Source of the DNA: DATDRM01 sp035291705
GTDB taxonomy: Bacteria > Chloroflexota > Anaerolineae > Anaerolineales > UBA4823
Direction: 5' to 3'
Assembly (NCBI GenBank): GCA_035291705.1
Contig: DATDRM010000288.1
Location: forward strand, 1 to 19,473
Length of the DNA: 19,473 bases
In this document: positions 7,767 through 15,895 of the stretch, piece by piece
Layout of the letters: the number at the start of each line of letters is the position of its first letter
Position numbering within the stretch: position 1 is the stretch's first letter
The notes under the pieces: model-generated
Seen by the model: the letters and a program-made list of their open reading frames with translations, nothing else
Databases searched by the model: none
Told to the model about the DNA's origin: nothing
Made by a program: the position numbers and the translations under genes

Positions 7767-9277
7767 CTTTCTTTAATGGGGACTTTGCACAATTTTTCCC
7801 AAGGGGACGCAAGTCGGTCATCTTGCTGATCCTAGGTTTAATTGCTATTGCCGTGATCGGCCTAATCGCCGCGCTCCAACCAATCCTGGCACTCGCCATT
7901 GTAGGAGTGCTTTTCCTGGCCATTGCCATGTTTGCCCGGCCAAACGCTTCAACCTTGGTCGTACTCTTCATCCTGTACACCAATGCCGCGGTAGTCGCGG
8001 TTAGATTTCACGGGGTGCCCTATATCGTTGGAGTAGCTTTCCCGATCTTGCTTATCAGCCCACTTGGTTATTATCTGATCTTCCGCCGTCAAAAAATTAT
8101 CGTTAACCAGGTCATTCTGCTCTTAATCCTTTTCCTCGGCGTGCAGGCCCTTAGTGCTTTTTTTGCCAGATTCACAAGCGTCGTCATGCAAAGTTTGACG
8201 ACTTATATGATTGAGGGAGTACTCATTTACTTCTTGATTATCAATACAATTCGAAGCTTGGCCCTCCTCCGCCAGGCGATCTGGGTCTTGCTGTTGGCAG
8301 GTACTCTGATCGCCAGTCTCTCGGTTTACCAGCAAGTCACCCAGTCATTCGACAACAATTTTGGTGGCTTCGCCCAGATGAGTAATGCAGCCTTCGGAAC
8401 CGGGGTTGAATTGTTGGCCGGCGAAGTTTATCAGCCCCGCCTTGCAGGGACAATTGGCGACCAGAATTATCATGCCCAGCTGATGTTGATGCTCGTGCCC
8501 CTGGGATTATTTCGAGTATGGGGCGAACGTTCGAAGTTGTTGCGTTTGTTGGCACTCGTCTTCACCGCTGTGATTGCGCTTGGGGTAGGGTTGACCTTCT
8601 CACGTGGAGCTGCTGTCGGATTCTTGCTTATGCTCGTCATCATGGCTCTCTTGCGCTACATCAAGCTCTATCAGCTTGCATTAATCTTTATCGGCCTGCT
8701 TCTGCTTCTGCGCGCCCTCCCCCAATATGGAGCACGCCTGATCTCCCTGGAGACTGTCATCGGTGCGTTGGGGGGTGTGGAAGGCTCCGGTATCCGTGCT
8801 GCCGATAGCTCCACGGAAAGCCGCCTGACCGAGATGGCCGCTGCCGGACTTGCCTTTGCTGACCATCCCTTGATCGGGGTCGGTCCAGGCATGTTCAAGT
8901 ACTACTACCCCCAGTACGCCGAAACGTTCGGCTTGAGAGTTCAAGCAACTTACCGAGCAGCACACAATCTATATCTGGATATCGCCGCCGATACCGGGGT
9001 GCTTGGTCTGGTTTGTTTCCTGGCCATCCTTTTCGTTTCACTCCGCAACCTGGTCCAAACCCGCCGCCGTTGGTTGCAGACTCGCCCCGATCTAGCCAAC
9101 CTGGCAACCGGGTTAATATTGGCCATTGTCACTTATCTCACTACCGGTCTCTTCCTTACATTGGCTTATGAGCGTTTCTTCTGGCTGATGTTAGCGCTGG
9201 CCGGTGTGACAAGCTGTCTCGCCGGAATTTCTGCGCACGCTGATCCCGACTCGACCCTGGAACTCAGGAGAGTGTGA
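7763..9277 (+). CDS. Wzy-like O-antigen polymerase/ligase family membrane protein
   Basis: This 504-residue protein is mostly membrane helices (around 10 to 12) and has a large extracytoplasmic loop typical of the Wzy_C family (PF04932). Recognisable points are the DQNYHAQLMLMLVPLGLF segment, an FSRGAAVGFLLML helix, the loop carrying STESRLTEM, then FADHPLIGVGPGMFKYYYPQY (the GxGPG motif, about residues 372-376) and AHNLYLDIAADTGVLGL. Such proteins join lipid-linked repeat units at the outer face of the inner membrane, or transfer the finished glycan to a lipid or protein; sequence alone does not separate polymerase from ligase. Lying next to Wzx and Wzz-like genes, a polymerase is the better guess. 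It starts at ATG inside an ATGA overlap with the GT2 gene. Confidence 0.9.
   Translation: MTFFNGDFAQFFPRGRKSVILLILGLIAIAVIGLIAALQPILALAIVGVLFLAIAMFARPNASTLVVLFILYTNAAVVAVRFHGVPYIVGVAFPILLISPLGYYLIFRRQKIIVNQVILLLILFLGVQALSAFFARFTSVVMQSLTTYMIEGVLIYFLIINTIRSLALLRQAIWVLLLAGTLIASLSVYQQVTQSFDNNFGGFAQMSNAAFGTGVELLAGEVYQPRLAGTIGDQNYHAQLMLMLVPLGLFRVWGERSKLLRLLALVFTAVIALGVGLTFSRGAAVGFLLMLVIMALLRYIKLYQLALIFIGLLLLLRALPQYGARLISLETVIGALGGVEGSGIRAADSSTESRLTEMAAAGLAFADHPLIGVGPGMFKYYYPQYAETFGLRVQATYRAAHNLYLDIAADTGVLGLVCFLAILFVSLRNLVQTRRRWLQTRPDLANLATGLILAIVTYLTTGLFLTLAYERFFWLMLALAGVTSCLAGISAHADPDSTLELRRV
9266..9270 (+). promoter_or_regulatory. Ribosome binding site pointing to an ATA start
   Basis: A strong AGGAG lies eight bases before ATA at 9279, in the sulfatase-like gene's frame. 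The two GTG triplets in between (9272 and 9274) are in other frames and meet stops within one or two codons. The first conventional in-frame start, TTG at 9306, lies 35 bases downstream of the site and would remove a conserved strand, so this site argues for ATA as the initiator. Confidence 0.5.
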
Positions 9278-9278
9278 T

Positions 9279-10739
9279 ATAACACGCTCGCCAAACATCA
9301 TCTTCTTGATCCTGGACACCCTCCGCGCCAGGAACGTCTCGAGCTATGGTTATCCGCTCCTGACCACGCCTCACCTAGATGCTTTTGCTCGCCAGAGCTT
9401 GCTCTTCCGGCGTGCCTTTTCCGCAGCCACCTGGACCATTCCCTCCCACGCCAGCCTGCTCAGCGGACTCTACGTCTCCCAGCATAGGATTGAAAGCATC
9501 GACGCCAACCGGCGTTTCAATGCCGAGATCGTCACTCTCCCCGAGGCATTGCGCTCCCGTGGCTACCACACCGCTGCCTTCTCACAAAACCTGCTCTTCA
9601 GTCCCCAAAACCACCTTGATCAGGGCTTTGATGAATTCTACAGCGTCGAGGAGCTGCTCAGCTCTCACCGCATAACGCGCTTGATCCAACGACTATCTGG
9701 CGATTCGCCTCGCCAGGTCCGCCTGGCGGCACGCTACCTGAGGAAGATGATCGCCCCGCGCTTGTTGCTTGACAACATGCTCGCCTGGATCAAAGATTGG
9801 GATAGGGCAACGCCTTTCTTTTTGTTCGCCAATGTACTTTCACCCCACTTCCCGTGGACCTTGCCCCCCGGCTTTCTCCCGCGCGGGGATGGGTTCAAAC
9901 TTAAATACCTGCTGAATTATGATTTCCTCACTCTCAAGAAACAATGGGAATTCAATTCAGGCAAACGCCAGGTCACCGATACGCACCGGCGCGTCTGGCA
10001 TACGCTTTATGACGCCGCTATCCGCCATGTGGACAGTGAAATCGGTCGCTTCGTCGAGCGATTGAGGCAATCACCTGGCTGGGAAGGGACTATCTTAGTC
10101 GTCACATCCGATCACGGCGAGATGATGGGCGATTATCGGGGGATTGTTGGCCACGTGTTGAGCCTGCACGATAACTTGATCCACGTCCCGCTGATTATTC
10201 GGCATCCAGATTACCTCCCGGGACTGACCGTCGAAGGCGTAGTACAGACCCTGGATCTTTATCCGTCACTGCTGGAATGGGCTGGCGTCCCGGCAGGGAG
10301 AGTGCCCTCCCCTCAATTGCAACGCCCTCCCCTATCAAAGGCCATATCCGCTGCCAATGATCCATCTGGATATGCCTTTGCAGAGGAAGACTACACAGAT
10401 AGCTATGACATTATCGGGAAATTGCTCCAGGTTAATCCCGCTGCAGATCCCACCCTATATCCCCGGCAACAAATCGCCGTTCGCTCTGCATCCCATAAAT
10501 ATATTTGGTATAACGATCGCCCCGGGGAGTTGTTCGACCTAGGTAACGATCCCTTTGAGGAACATAACTTGATGGACGGCAGCAATTCGGCCGATCAGTC
10601 TGTTTTGCAGGAACTCCAGGGCGCTTTGGAAACCTGGCGGTCTAACCTGATGCTGTTCCCTCCGCAGCAGGTAGAAGGCAATGGCGCCATCGACCCGGTC
10701 ATGCTGGAGCATTTGCGCGCTTTGGGGTACATGCCATGA
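9279..10739 (+). CDS. Sulfatase / alkaline-phosphatase-superfamily enzyme with Thr at the nucleophile site
   Basis: The protein (486 residues from ATA 9279) belongs to the PF00884 sulfatase family. It begins with the conserved strand PNIIFLILDTLRARNVSSYGY, whose Asp is a metal ligand, then TWTIPSHASLLSG, FANVLSPHFPWTLPP, and the second metal site SDHGEMMGDYRGIVGH, ending with the typical KYIWYNDRPGELFDLGNDPFEEHNL. In true sulfatases the motif CxPSR supplies the cysteine converted to formylglycine. Here the matching residue is T53 in TIPSH, so formylglycine cannot form. Thr is the nucleophile in phosphoglycerol- and phosphoethanolamine-transferring relatives, so a phosphoester or phosphotransfer reaction is as likely as sulfate removal. 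No signal peptide or membrane helix is visible. It follows the Wzy stop by one base and overlaps Wzx by ATGA. If the ATA start is wrong, translation would begin at TTG 9306 and lose part of the first strand. Confidence 0.85.
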   Translation: MTRSPNIIFLILDTLRARNVSSYGYPLLTTPHLDAFARQSLLFRRAFSAATWTIPSHASLLSGLYVSQHRIESIDANRRFNAEIVTLPEALRSRGYHTAAFSQNLLFSPQNHLDQGFDEFYSVEELLSSHRITRLIQRLSGDSPRQVRLAARYLRKMIAPRLLLDNMLAWIKDWDRATPFFLFANVLSPHFPWTLPPGFLPRGDGFKLKYLLNYDFLTLKKQWEFNSGKRQVTDTHRRVWHTLYDAAIRHVDSEIGRFVERLRQSPGWEGTILVVTSDHGEMMGDYRGIVGHVLSLHDNLIHVPLIIRHPDYLPGLTVEGVVQTLDLYPSLLEWAGVPAGRVPSPQLQRPPLSKAISAANDPSGYAFAEEDYTDSYDIIGKLLQVNPAADPTLYPRQQIAVRSASHKYIWYNDRPGELFDLGNDPFEEHNLMDGSNSADQSVLQELQGALETWRSNLMLFPPQQVEGNGAIDPVMLEHLRALGYMP

Positions 10740-12295
10740 GCGACGAAATCCTGTCTCCTGCCGTGATCGAATTGCCGCCTGGAATCACGAAAGCTACCAC
10801 CAAGCGCCACATCCGCGGCTCAAGCCTGCTAATGGTCGGCCAATTCTTCTCCAAAGGAATCACTTTTGCCATCCAGGTCTTGATCGTCCGCTATCTCTCA
10901 AAAAGCGATTATGGGGCTTATGCCTACGCCCTATCCATCGCAACCATCGGCGTGACGATCACCACATTGGGGCTGGATCGAGCCATCACCCGTTTCGTGC
11001 CGATTTACCACGAGAAAGGTGAATACAACAAGATGTTTGGCACCATTCTGATGGTGCTGAGCTCAATCATTTCGCTTGGTGTAGCGTTGATCCTGCTGTT
11101 CATTGGTCTACAGGGTGTGATCGCAGGTAGGTTGATCAGCGACCAGCAAGCCGCATCGTTATTACTAATCCTGATCTTTATCGCGCCCGTCGATGCCCTG
11201 GACGCAGTACTGACGGGCATGTTTGCCGTGTTCTCCCGTCCCGGGGCAATCTTCTTCCGCAAGTATGTTCTAGGGCCAGGTTTTAAGCTGGTCGTTGTTA
11301 TCCTGCTCATCCTCAGCCAGAGCGGTGTGCGTTTCCTGGCAGTCGGCTACGTAGCGGTCGATATCCTGGTGGTGGCCATCTTCACTGTGGTCCTTTTCCG
11401 CGCATTACGCCAATTGGGCGTTCTTGAATACTTCAATTGGAATGCCATCCAGGTTCCAGCCCGCGAAGTCCTGGCCTTCACGCTGCCTCTGCTGGCTTCA
11501 GACCTGGTGTATGTGGTCATGCATTCGGCTGATGTCCTTCTCCTACAATATTTCTACGGCACTGTCGACGTGGCTGCCTTGAGAGCGGTTCAACCGACAG
11601 CTAAAATGAACCAGCTGGTGCTGATGAGCTACGGACTGCTCTTCACGCCCGCCGCTGCGCGCATGTTCGCCCGCAATGACCGGGAAGGAATCAACAATTT
11701 ATATTGGCAGAACGCAATTTGGGTGGCGGTGGCCTCCTTCCCGATCTTCGCCCTGACCTTCTCGCTAGCCAAGCCCATCACCCTGCTCCTCTATGGCAAC
11801 CGCTATGCAGAATCGGCCATCATCCTGGCCTTGCTTTCCTTCGGCTATTACTTCAATGCTGCCACTGGGCAAAACGGCCTGACGCTCAAAGTTTATGGCA
11901 AGATCCGTTACGTCGTGGCCATTGACCTCTTTATCGCTGTGCTTAATGTCGTCGTAGCCTTGCTGCTCATCCCGCGTTATGGCGCGCTGGGTGCGGCGAT
12001 CGGCACCACCGCCACGATGGTTCTGTTCAACATCCTGAAGCAGGCTGGTCTCGCCTTGGGCACCGGCGTCAATTTGTTCGAATGGCATTACGCACGCGTT
12101 TACGTGATTATCGTCCTCGGCGCCACCGTGCTCGGGTTGGTACAATGGCTTACGAATGCGCCCCCTCTGCTGAGCATCCTCTTCGCTGGGTTGGTTTCAA
12201 CGATCGTCTTTTTGCTCAACCGCCGGGCGCTCAACATCAGCCAGAATTTCCCAGAACTTTCACGAATCCCCCTGCTGAAGCGGATTCTTGGTTAG
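10736..12295 (+). CDS. Wzx-type polysaccharide flippase
   Basis: The 519-residue protein is an integral membrane flippase of the MATE/MVF superfamily (polysaccharide biosynthesis protein family), which moves the undecaprenyl-diphosphate-linked repeat unit from the inner to the outer face of the membrane. After a short charged tail the first helix pair shows the typical GSSLLMVGQFFSKGITFAIQVLIVRYLSKSDYGAYAYALSIATI pattern in two adjoining segments, followed by TTLGLDRAITRFVPIYHEKGEYNKMFG. About 13 to 14 hydrophobic helices alternate with short loops, and later RYGALGAAIGTTATMVLFN is also characteristic. It overlaps the preceding gene by ATGA. Its presence with the Wzy- and Wzz-like genes marks the pathway as Wzx/Wzy-dependent rather than ABC-transporter-dependent. 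Confidence 0.93.
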   Translation: MSDEILSPAVIELPPGITKATTKRHIRGSSLLMVGQFFSKGITFAIQVLIVRYLSKSDYGAYAYALSIATIGVTITTLGLDRAITRFVPIYHEKGEYNKMFGTILMVLSSIISLGVALILLFIGLQGVIAGRLISDQQAASLLLILIFIAPVDALDAVLTGMFAVFSRPGAIFFRKYVLGPGFKLVVVILLILSQSGVRFLAVGYVAVDILVVAIFTVVLFRALRQLGVLEYFNWNAIQVPAREVLAFTLPLLASDLVYVVMHSADVLLLQYFYGTVDVAALRAVQPTAKMNQLVLMSYGLLFTPAAARMFARNDREGINNLYWQNAIWVAVASFPIFALTFSLAKPITLLLYGNRYAESAIILALLSFGYYFNAATGQNGLTLKVYGKIRYVVAIDLFIAVLNVVVALLLIPRYGALGAAIGTTATMVLFNILKQAGLALGTGVNLFEWHYARVYVIIVLGATVLGLVQWLTNAPPLLSILFAGLVSTIVFLLNRRALNISQNFPELSRIPLLKRILG

Positions 12296-12310
12296 CGTAG
12301 GTAATTGGTA

Positions 12311-14044
12311 ATGTTAGAAACCACCCTTTCAACCCAATTCATCCCCGGCACCAATGTTAAAGACGACGTTGCCGGCGCGAATTGGTTGTTCTTGTTGCCC
12401 GATCTGAAACTAGCCCGCGTCTTGTGTATCGGTTTGCCCGCGCCAGCCACTTTGAGAGCCCTTACCTGCCTCAGCCAGGAAGTGATCATCCTGTGTAGGC
12501 ACCACCGCCAGTTGAGAGAGTTGTGTAATACAGGCGAAAAGTTCGATTCCGCGCAGGTTTACCCGATTGTAATGAATGTCAGGCTGAGACGGATGCCTCT
12601 ACCGTCTGGCATCATCGACCTGGTGTTGATCGGCAAAGAATGGAGTGCCTGGCGGTCCAGGGGAAAGCAAGGCTTGCCAGCCGAGATCCAGCGCGTTCTC
12701 AAGGCAGGTGGATCCATCTACTCCGAGTTCGGTAACCTGTTCGAGCCATTTCCCGACCGTAGGAAAGAATTAAATGGCTCTCCAGGAGCGCCTTTTTCCC
12801 GCCAGGTCTATTGGCTAACCCCGTTGCGCGGTGAAATGCAAACTGCGGTGCCCTGGCACGATCGGGCAACAATCGATTACATATTCCGTCATGACCTCTT
12901 CAGTCCTTTAAGCGACTTTCAACCCCTCCAACGGGCTGAAGGATTCCTTGCTCGACATCCTTGGTCTGGCCGCTTCTTCCGGCGTTCAGGCGCGTTGCTA
13001 ACCCATTCAGATTCCGACTCATCTGGCAAACTCCCCCCCTACCTGCGCTCGGCGGCGAAGGCATCCGGCCTCGACCTCGACCAATATCGCTGGGCGCTGC
13101 TCGCCCGCGGTAGGTTCAGCTCTCGCAAAGTCCTGTTTTTACTCTTCAAGCGCGATAGTGAATCGCCCCAGTTTATCGTCAAGCTGACCCGCGACCCTGC
13201 CTTCAACTTCCGGCTGGAGAACGAGTACAAAGCCTTGACCTTGCTCTGGGAAAAGGGGGTCGGCGACCCGGATAGATTGCCTCAGGCTATCTTCGGCAGC
13301 CATCCTGGCAACTTGGTGCTGGTCGGCGAGACCGTTATCCAAGGCACGCCTTTCCGCCAACAGCAAAGGAGCTCGTCGCAACATCCTCTTGGCCGCGATG
13401 CCTGTGCATGGCTCACTAGTTTGGGTGAGTCTACCCTCGACAGGACCAGCGCTAATCCAGCCCAGGTTGCCGCGGGATTGAGGCGTCTTTTCACCCATTT
13501 CTTAGACACTTATCGCTTAAAACCAGAACAATCCGTTTTCTTGGAACACCAGATTGAGGCCATTGGTCAGACCCTGGCTAAATTCCCGCTCGTCTTTCAA
13601 CACGGCGATCCAGGAACGTGGAATCTGATGGTCACCAGGAGTGGAAAAGTTGCTTTCCTCGACTGGGAGGCTGCCGAGCCGCATGGCATGCCCTTGTGGG
13701 ATCTCTTTTACTTCTTACGCTCTTATTGTATTTGGGTAACGCGTGGCGGCAGCCGGCGAGACAGCTTGCAGATTTTTGCCCAGAGCTTCTTGAGCGAGAC
13801 CCCGCTCAACCTTTTTGTCAGCGAGATGACCCACAGCTATTGTCAGCAGTTGGGTTTGCCAAATGACCTCATCCAGCCTCTTTTCTACACCTGCTGGATG
13901 CACCGGGCGTTGAAGGAGGCCACCCGCCTTCCACGGGCGAAGCTGGAGCAGGGGCACTACCTGAACCTGCTGAGGACTTCGATCGACCAATCCAACGCCC
14001 CCGGCTTGCGCCGGTTGTTCATCACTCAGGACAATGGGAATTAA
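12311..14044 (+). CDS. Methyltransferase-like / APH-type kinase fusion protein
   Basis: Two domains are visible in 577 residues. The N-terminal part (about 20-240) looks like a degenerate class I methyltransferase: ANWLFLLPDLKLARVLCIG, where the SAM-binding GxGxG is replaced by GLPAP, then IDLVLIGKEWSAW and LPAEIQRVLKAGGSIYSEFG in the positions of later strands. The C-terminal part (about 250-540) is an aminoglycoside-phosphotransferase/choline-kinase-like kinase: a QFIVKL strand with the probable ATP-binding lysine, the catalytic loop HGDPGTWN (H431, D433, N438) and the metal-binding DWE (D451), followed by LWDLFYFLRSY. The kinase motifs are intact, so phosphotransfer is plausible; methyl transfer is doubtful. 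ATG 12311 is chosen over TTG 12305 because AGGT lies eight bases before it. The same architecture recurs as two adjacent genes at 15224-16926. The substrate is unknown. Confidence 0.75.
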   Translation: MLETTLSTQFIPGTNVKDDVAGANWLFLLPDLKLARVLCIGLPAPATLRALTCLSQEVIILCRHHRQLRELCNTGEKFDSAQVYPIVMNVRLRRMPLPSGIIDLVLIGKEWSAWRSRGKQGLPAEIQRVLKAGGSIYSEFGNLFEPFPDRRKELNGSPGAPFSRQVYWLTPLRGEMQTAVPWHDRATIDYIFRHDLFSPLSDFQPLQRAEGFLARHPWSGRFFRRSGALLTHSDSDSSGKLPPYLRSAAKASGLDLDQYRWALLARGRFSSRKVLFLLFKRDSESPQFIVKLTRDPAFNFRLENEYKALTLLWEKGVGDPDRLPQAIFGSHPGNLVLVGETVIQGTPFRQQQRSSSQHPLGRDACAWLTSLGESTLDRTSANPAQVAAGLRRLFTHFLDTYRLKPEQSVFLEHQIEAIGQTLAKFPLVFQHGDPGTWNLMVTRSGKVAFLDWEAAEPHGMPLWDLFYFLRSYCIWVTRGGSRRDSLQIFAQSFLSETPLNLFVSEMTHSYCQQLGLPNDLIQPLFYTCWMHRALKEATRLPRAKLEQGHYLNLLRTSIDQSNAPGLRRLFITQDNGN

Positions 14045-14066
14045 TGACTAAGGGAGTTGGGATACG

Positions 14067-15215
14067 TTGATTAATCTGCAGCCCTCACCCTCTCAGACCT
14101 CTGCCCCGTCCCAGGTCGACTATGACTTACACGGAATCGTCGGCATCCGGCTGGTAAACCCGACGCCAGGCGATGTCGCTGCGCTGAACCGGCAGCTCGG
14201 CCCGATCCAGACGCCCCTCTCGCGCCAGCCCGACATCACCATCCGCTTTGTGGATCGGTTGGCGTTCTCTCCTCCTATCAGCTTGCTGGGCGTGGACGAT
14301 GTTGGATTTACCAATGAAGCTTTCCTGGTTCTTCGCAGCAAGCATAAGTCTCAGGCCAGAGTTCAGATCCCCTTTGAGCTGATCGGACAGCCGTGCGAAA
14401 TCCTGTGTGAAAGTGGCTTACCTGCTGTCCCACTGCTGATCCCGATCATCAACCTGACCGCACTGGCAAACGGTGCGCTCGCCCTTCACGCCTCCGCATT
14501 TAACTTTAACGGGATCGGGGCTTTGTGCACTGGTTGGTCTAAAGGTGGGAAAACAGAAATGCTGCTCGCCTTCACCGCCCAGGGAGCCCAATACATCGGC
14601 GATGAATGGGTATACCTAAGCCGGGATGGCCAGAAAATGTTTGGCATTCCAGAGCCGATCCGTCTGTGGGACTGGCACCTGATAGACTTACCCCAATATC
14701 GCGCCCGGGTGGGCAAAAGGGATCAGGCTCGCTTGAGAGCTATAAAAGTTTTCCAATCGGTCGACAATGCGCTATTAAACAGCTCTGATGGCAAACTGCC
14801 TCTCAATAAGGCCATGCGACGGCTGCGACCTGTTTTGAAAGGGCAGTTATATGTGGATATCCCCCCGCAAAAACTTTTTCAACAGCAGTTTGAGACGCTT
14901 TCCAGCGAGTTGAACAAGGTCTTCTTCGTCGGTAGTCACGCCTCACCCGAAGTGAAAATCCAGCCGGCAGATCCACATGAGGTCGCCCAGCGCATGGTCT
15001 TCTCCCTGCAATACGAGCGGCAGGCCTTCATGTCCTACTACCTGGCCTTCCGCTTTGCCTTCCCGGAGAAGAGTAACAAGTTCATTGAGACAGCGGAAGA
15101 AATTCAACGCCACCGCCTAAACAGCCTCCTGGCGGTTAAGGAAACCTATGCTGTTCACCATCCATACCCGGTATCTATTCCAGATTTATTTGCCGCGGTC
15201 CGTCCATATTTTTAA
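14067..15215 (+). CDS. HPr-kinase-like P-loop protein
   Basis: The 382-residue protein resembles the C-terminal catalytic fold of HPr serine kinase/phosphorylase and of the HprK-related kinases found in some exopolysaccharide clusters. It shows ALHASAF (H141), Walker A GWSKGGKT (156-163), and AQYIGDEWVYLS, where GDE (D179) stands at the place of the family's GDD. The first 120 residues and the last 120 do not match the HPrK core strongly and I cannot name them. No PTS or HPr gene is nearby, so HPr is unlikely to be the substrate; a glycan precursor or partner protein is inferred. The TTG start has AAGGGA 11 bases before it, and no ATG lies in frame near the beginning. It sits 22 bases after the fusion kinase and eight bases before the free-standing methyltransferase-like gene, as the middle member of a kinase-rich block. 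Confidence 0.72.
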   Translation: MINLQPSPSQTSAPSQVDYDLHGIVGIRLVNPTPGDVAALNRQLGPIQTPLSRQPDITIRFVDRLAFSPPISLLGVDDVGFTNEAFLVLRSKHKSQARVQIPFELIGQPCEILCESGLPAVPLLIPIINLTALANGALALHASAFNFNGIGALCTGWSKGGKTEMLLAFTAQGAQYIGDEWVYLSRDGQKMFGIPEPIRLWDWHLIDLPQYRARVGKRDQARLRAIKVFQSVDNALLNSSDGKLPLNKAMRRLRPVLKGQLYVDIPPQKLFQQQFETLSSELNKVFFVGSHASPEVKIQPADPHEVAQRMVFSLQYERQAFMSYYLAFRFAFPEKSNKFIETAEEIQRHRLNSLLAVKETYAVHHPYPVSIPDLFAAVRPYF

Positions 15216-15223
15216 AGGTAATC

Positions 15224-15895
15224 ATGCTGGTTGACGCGCGAAAGCTACCCGAAATCAAATCGGTTGATATGGAGGTACAGCCCGGAATGGAGATGCATGC
15301 TGATGCACTTCTCCAGGCTTCGCGCCGGGTAGACTGGCGCTTTCTCCTCCCCGACCCTGAATTGGGTGACGTGGCGTTCATCGGGTCATCCGATGAGTTG
15401 CATATCAAGGCATTGAATGCATTCAGCAAATCGCTCGCCGTGTTTGCTCGACCACCATCGGGAGGTGAACAGAATACAAAATATGATATCGTGGTGGTTT
15501 GCGCGCCATCCCTGCCAATGCTGGCCAACGCCGGTGACCTTCTCAACCACGGGGGCTTTCTCTACGTCGAAACCTACGGACTACTCTGGTTAAGCCGGCT
15601 GCGGCGCTCTGCTCTCCGGTCGGGCCTGGGACGACTCAAAGTCCACCCTCCGCGGCAGTATTGGGCTGCGCTCGGCGGACACCGGTTGATCCCCATCGGG
15701 TCATTCTGGCATTGGCCAGATTTCGAAAACTGCACCAGGATCGTCCCAATGGATACCCTTTCTGGGTATGAGCTCGCTTTCAATGACCCATTGAGTCAGT
15801 GGAGATCGAACCTGGTGGGATGGTCGTTGCGCAATGGCATCGCTGGGCAATTGGGACCTTGTATCAGTTACGTGGCTCAACGGGTGATCGAATGA
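15224..15895 (+). CDS. Methyltransferase-like protein, paralogue of the N-terminal half of the fusion protein
   Basis: The 223-residue protein aligns by eye with the N-terminal domain of the gene at 12311-14044: VDWRFLLPDPELGDVAFIG against ANWLFLLPDLKLARVLCIG, KYDIVVVCAPS against IIDLVLIGKEW, and LLNHGGFLYVETYG against VLKAGGSIYSEFG. At the SAM-binding loop it reads GSSDE, again not GxGxG, so it may bind a different ligand or be inactive. The later segment RQYWAALGGHRLIPIGSFWHW and NDPLSQWRSNLVGWSLRNG also has a counterpart in the fusion protein. ATG 15224 is preceded by AAAGGT. The stop overlaps the next start as ATGA, placing it exactly where the fusion would continue into its kinase domain. 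Function not known; probably works as a pair with the next gene. Confidence 0.6.
   Translation: MLVDARKLPEIKSVDMEVQPGMEMHADALLQASRRVDWRFLLPDPELGDVAFIGSSDELHIKALNAFSKSLAVFARPPSGGEQNTKYDIVVVCAPSLPMLANAGDLLNHGGFLYVETYGLLWLSRLRRSALRSGLGRLKVHPPRQYWAALGGHRLIPIGSFWHWPDFENCTRIVPMDTLSGYELAFNDPLSQWRSNLVGWSLRNGIAGQLGPCISYVAQRVIE

Noticed and set aside
7468..7983. 171-codon minus-strand frame across the GT2/Wzy junction
   Set aside because: It covers two well-supported plus-strand genes, and its product resembles no family.
15799..15891. Upstream extension of the APH-like gene to GTG 15799
   Set aside because: It would overlap the preceding gene by 97 bases; ATG 15892 in an ATGA overlap is far more likely.
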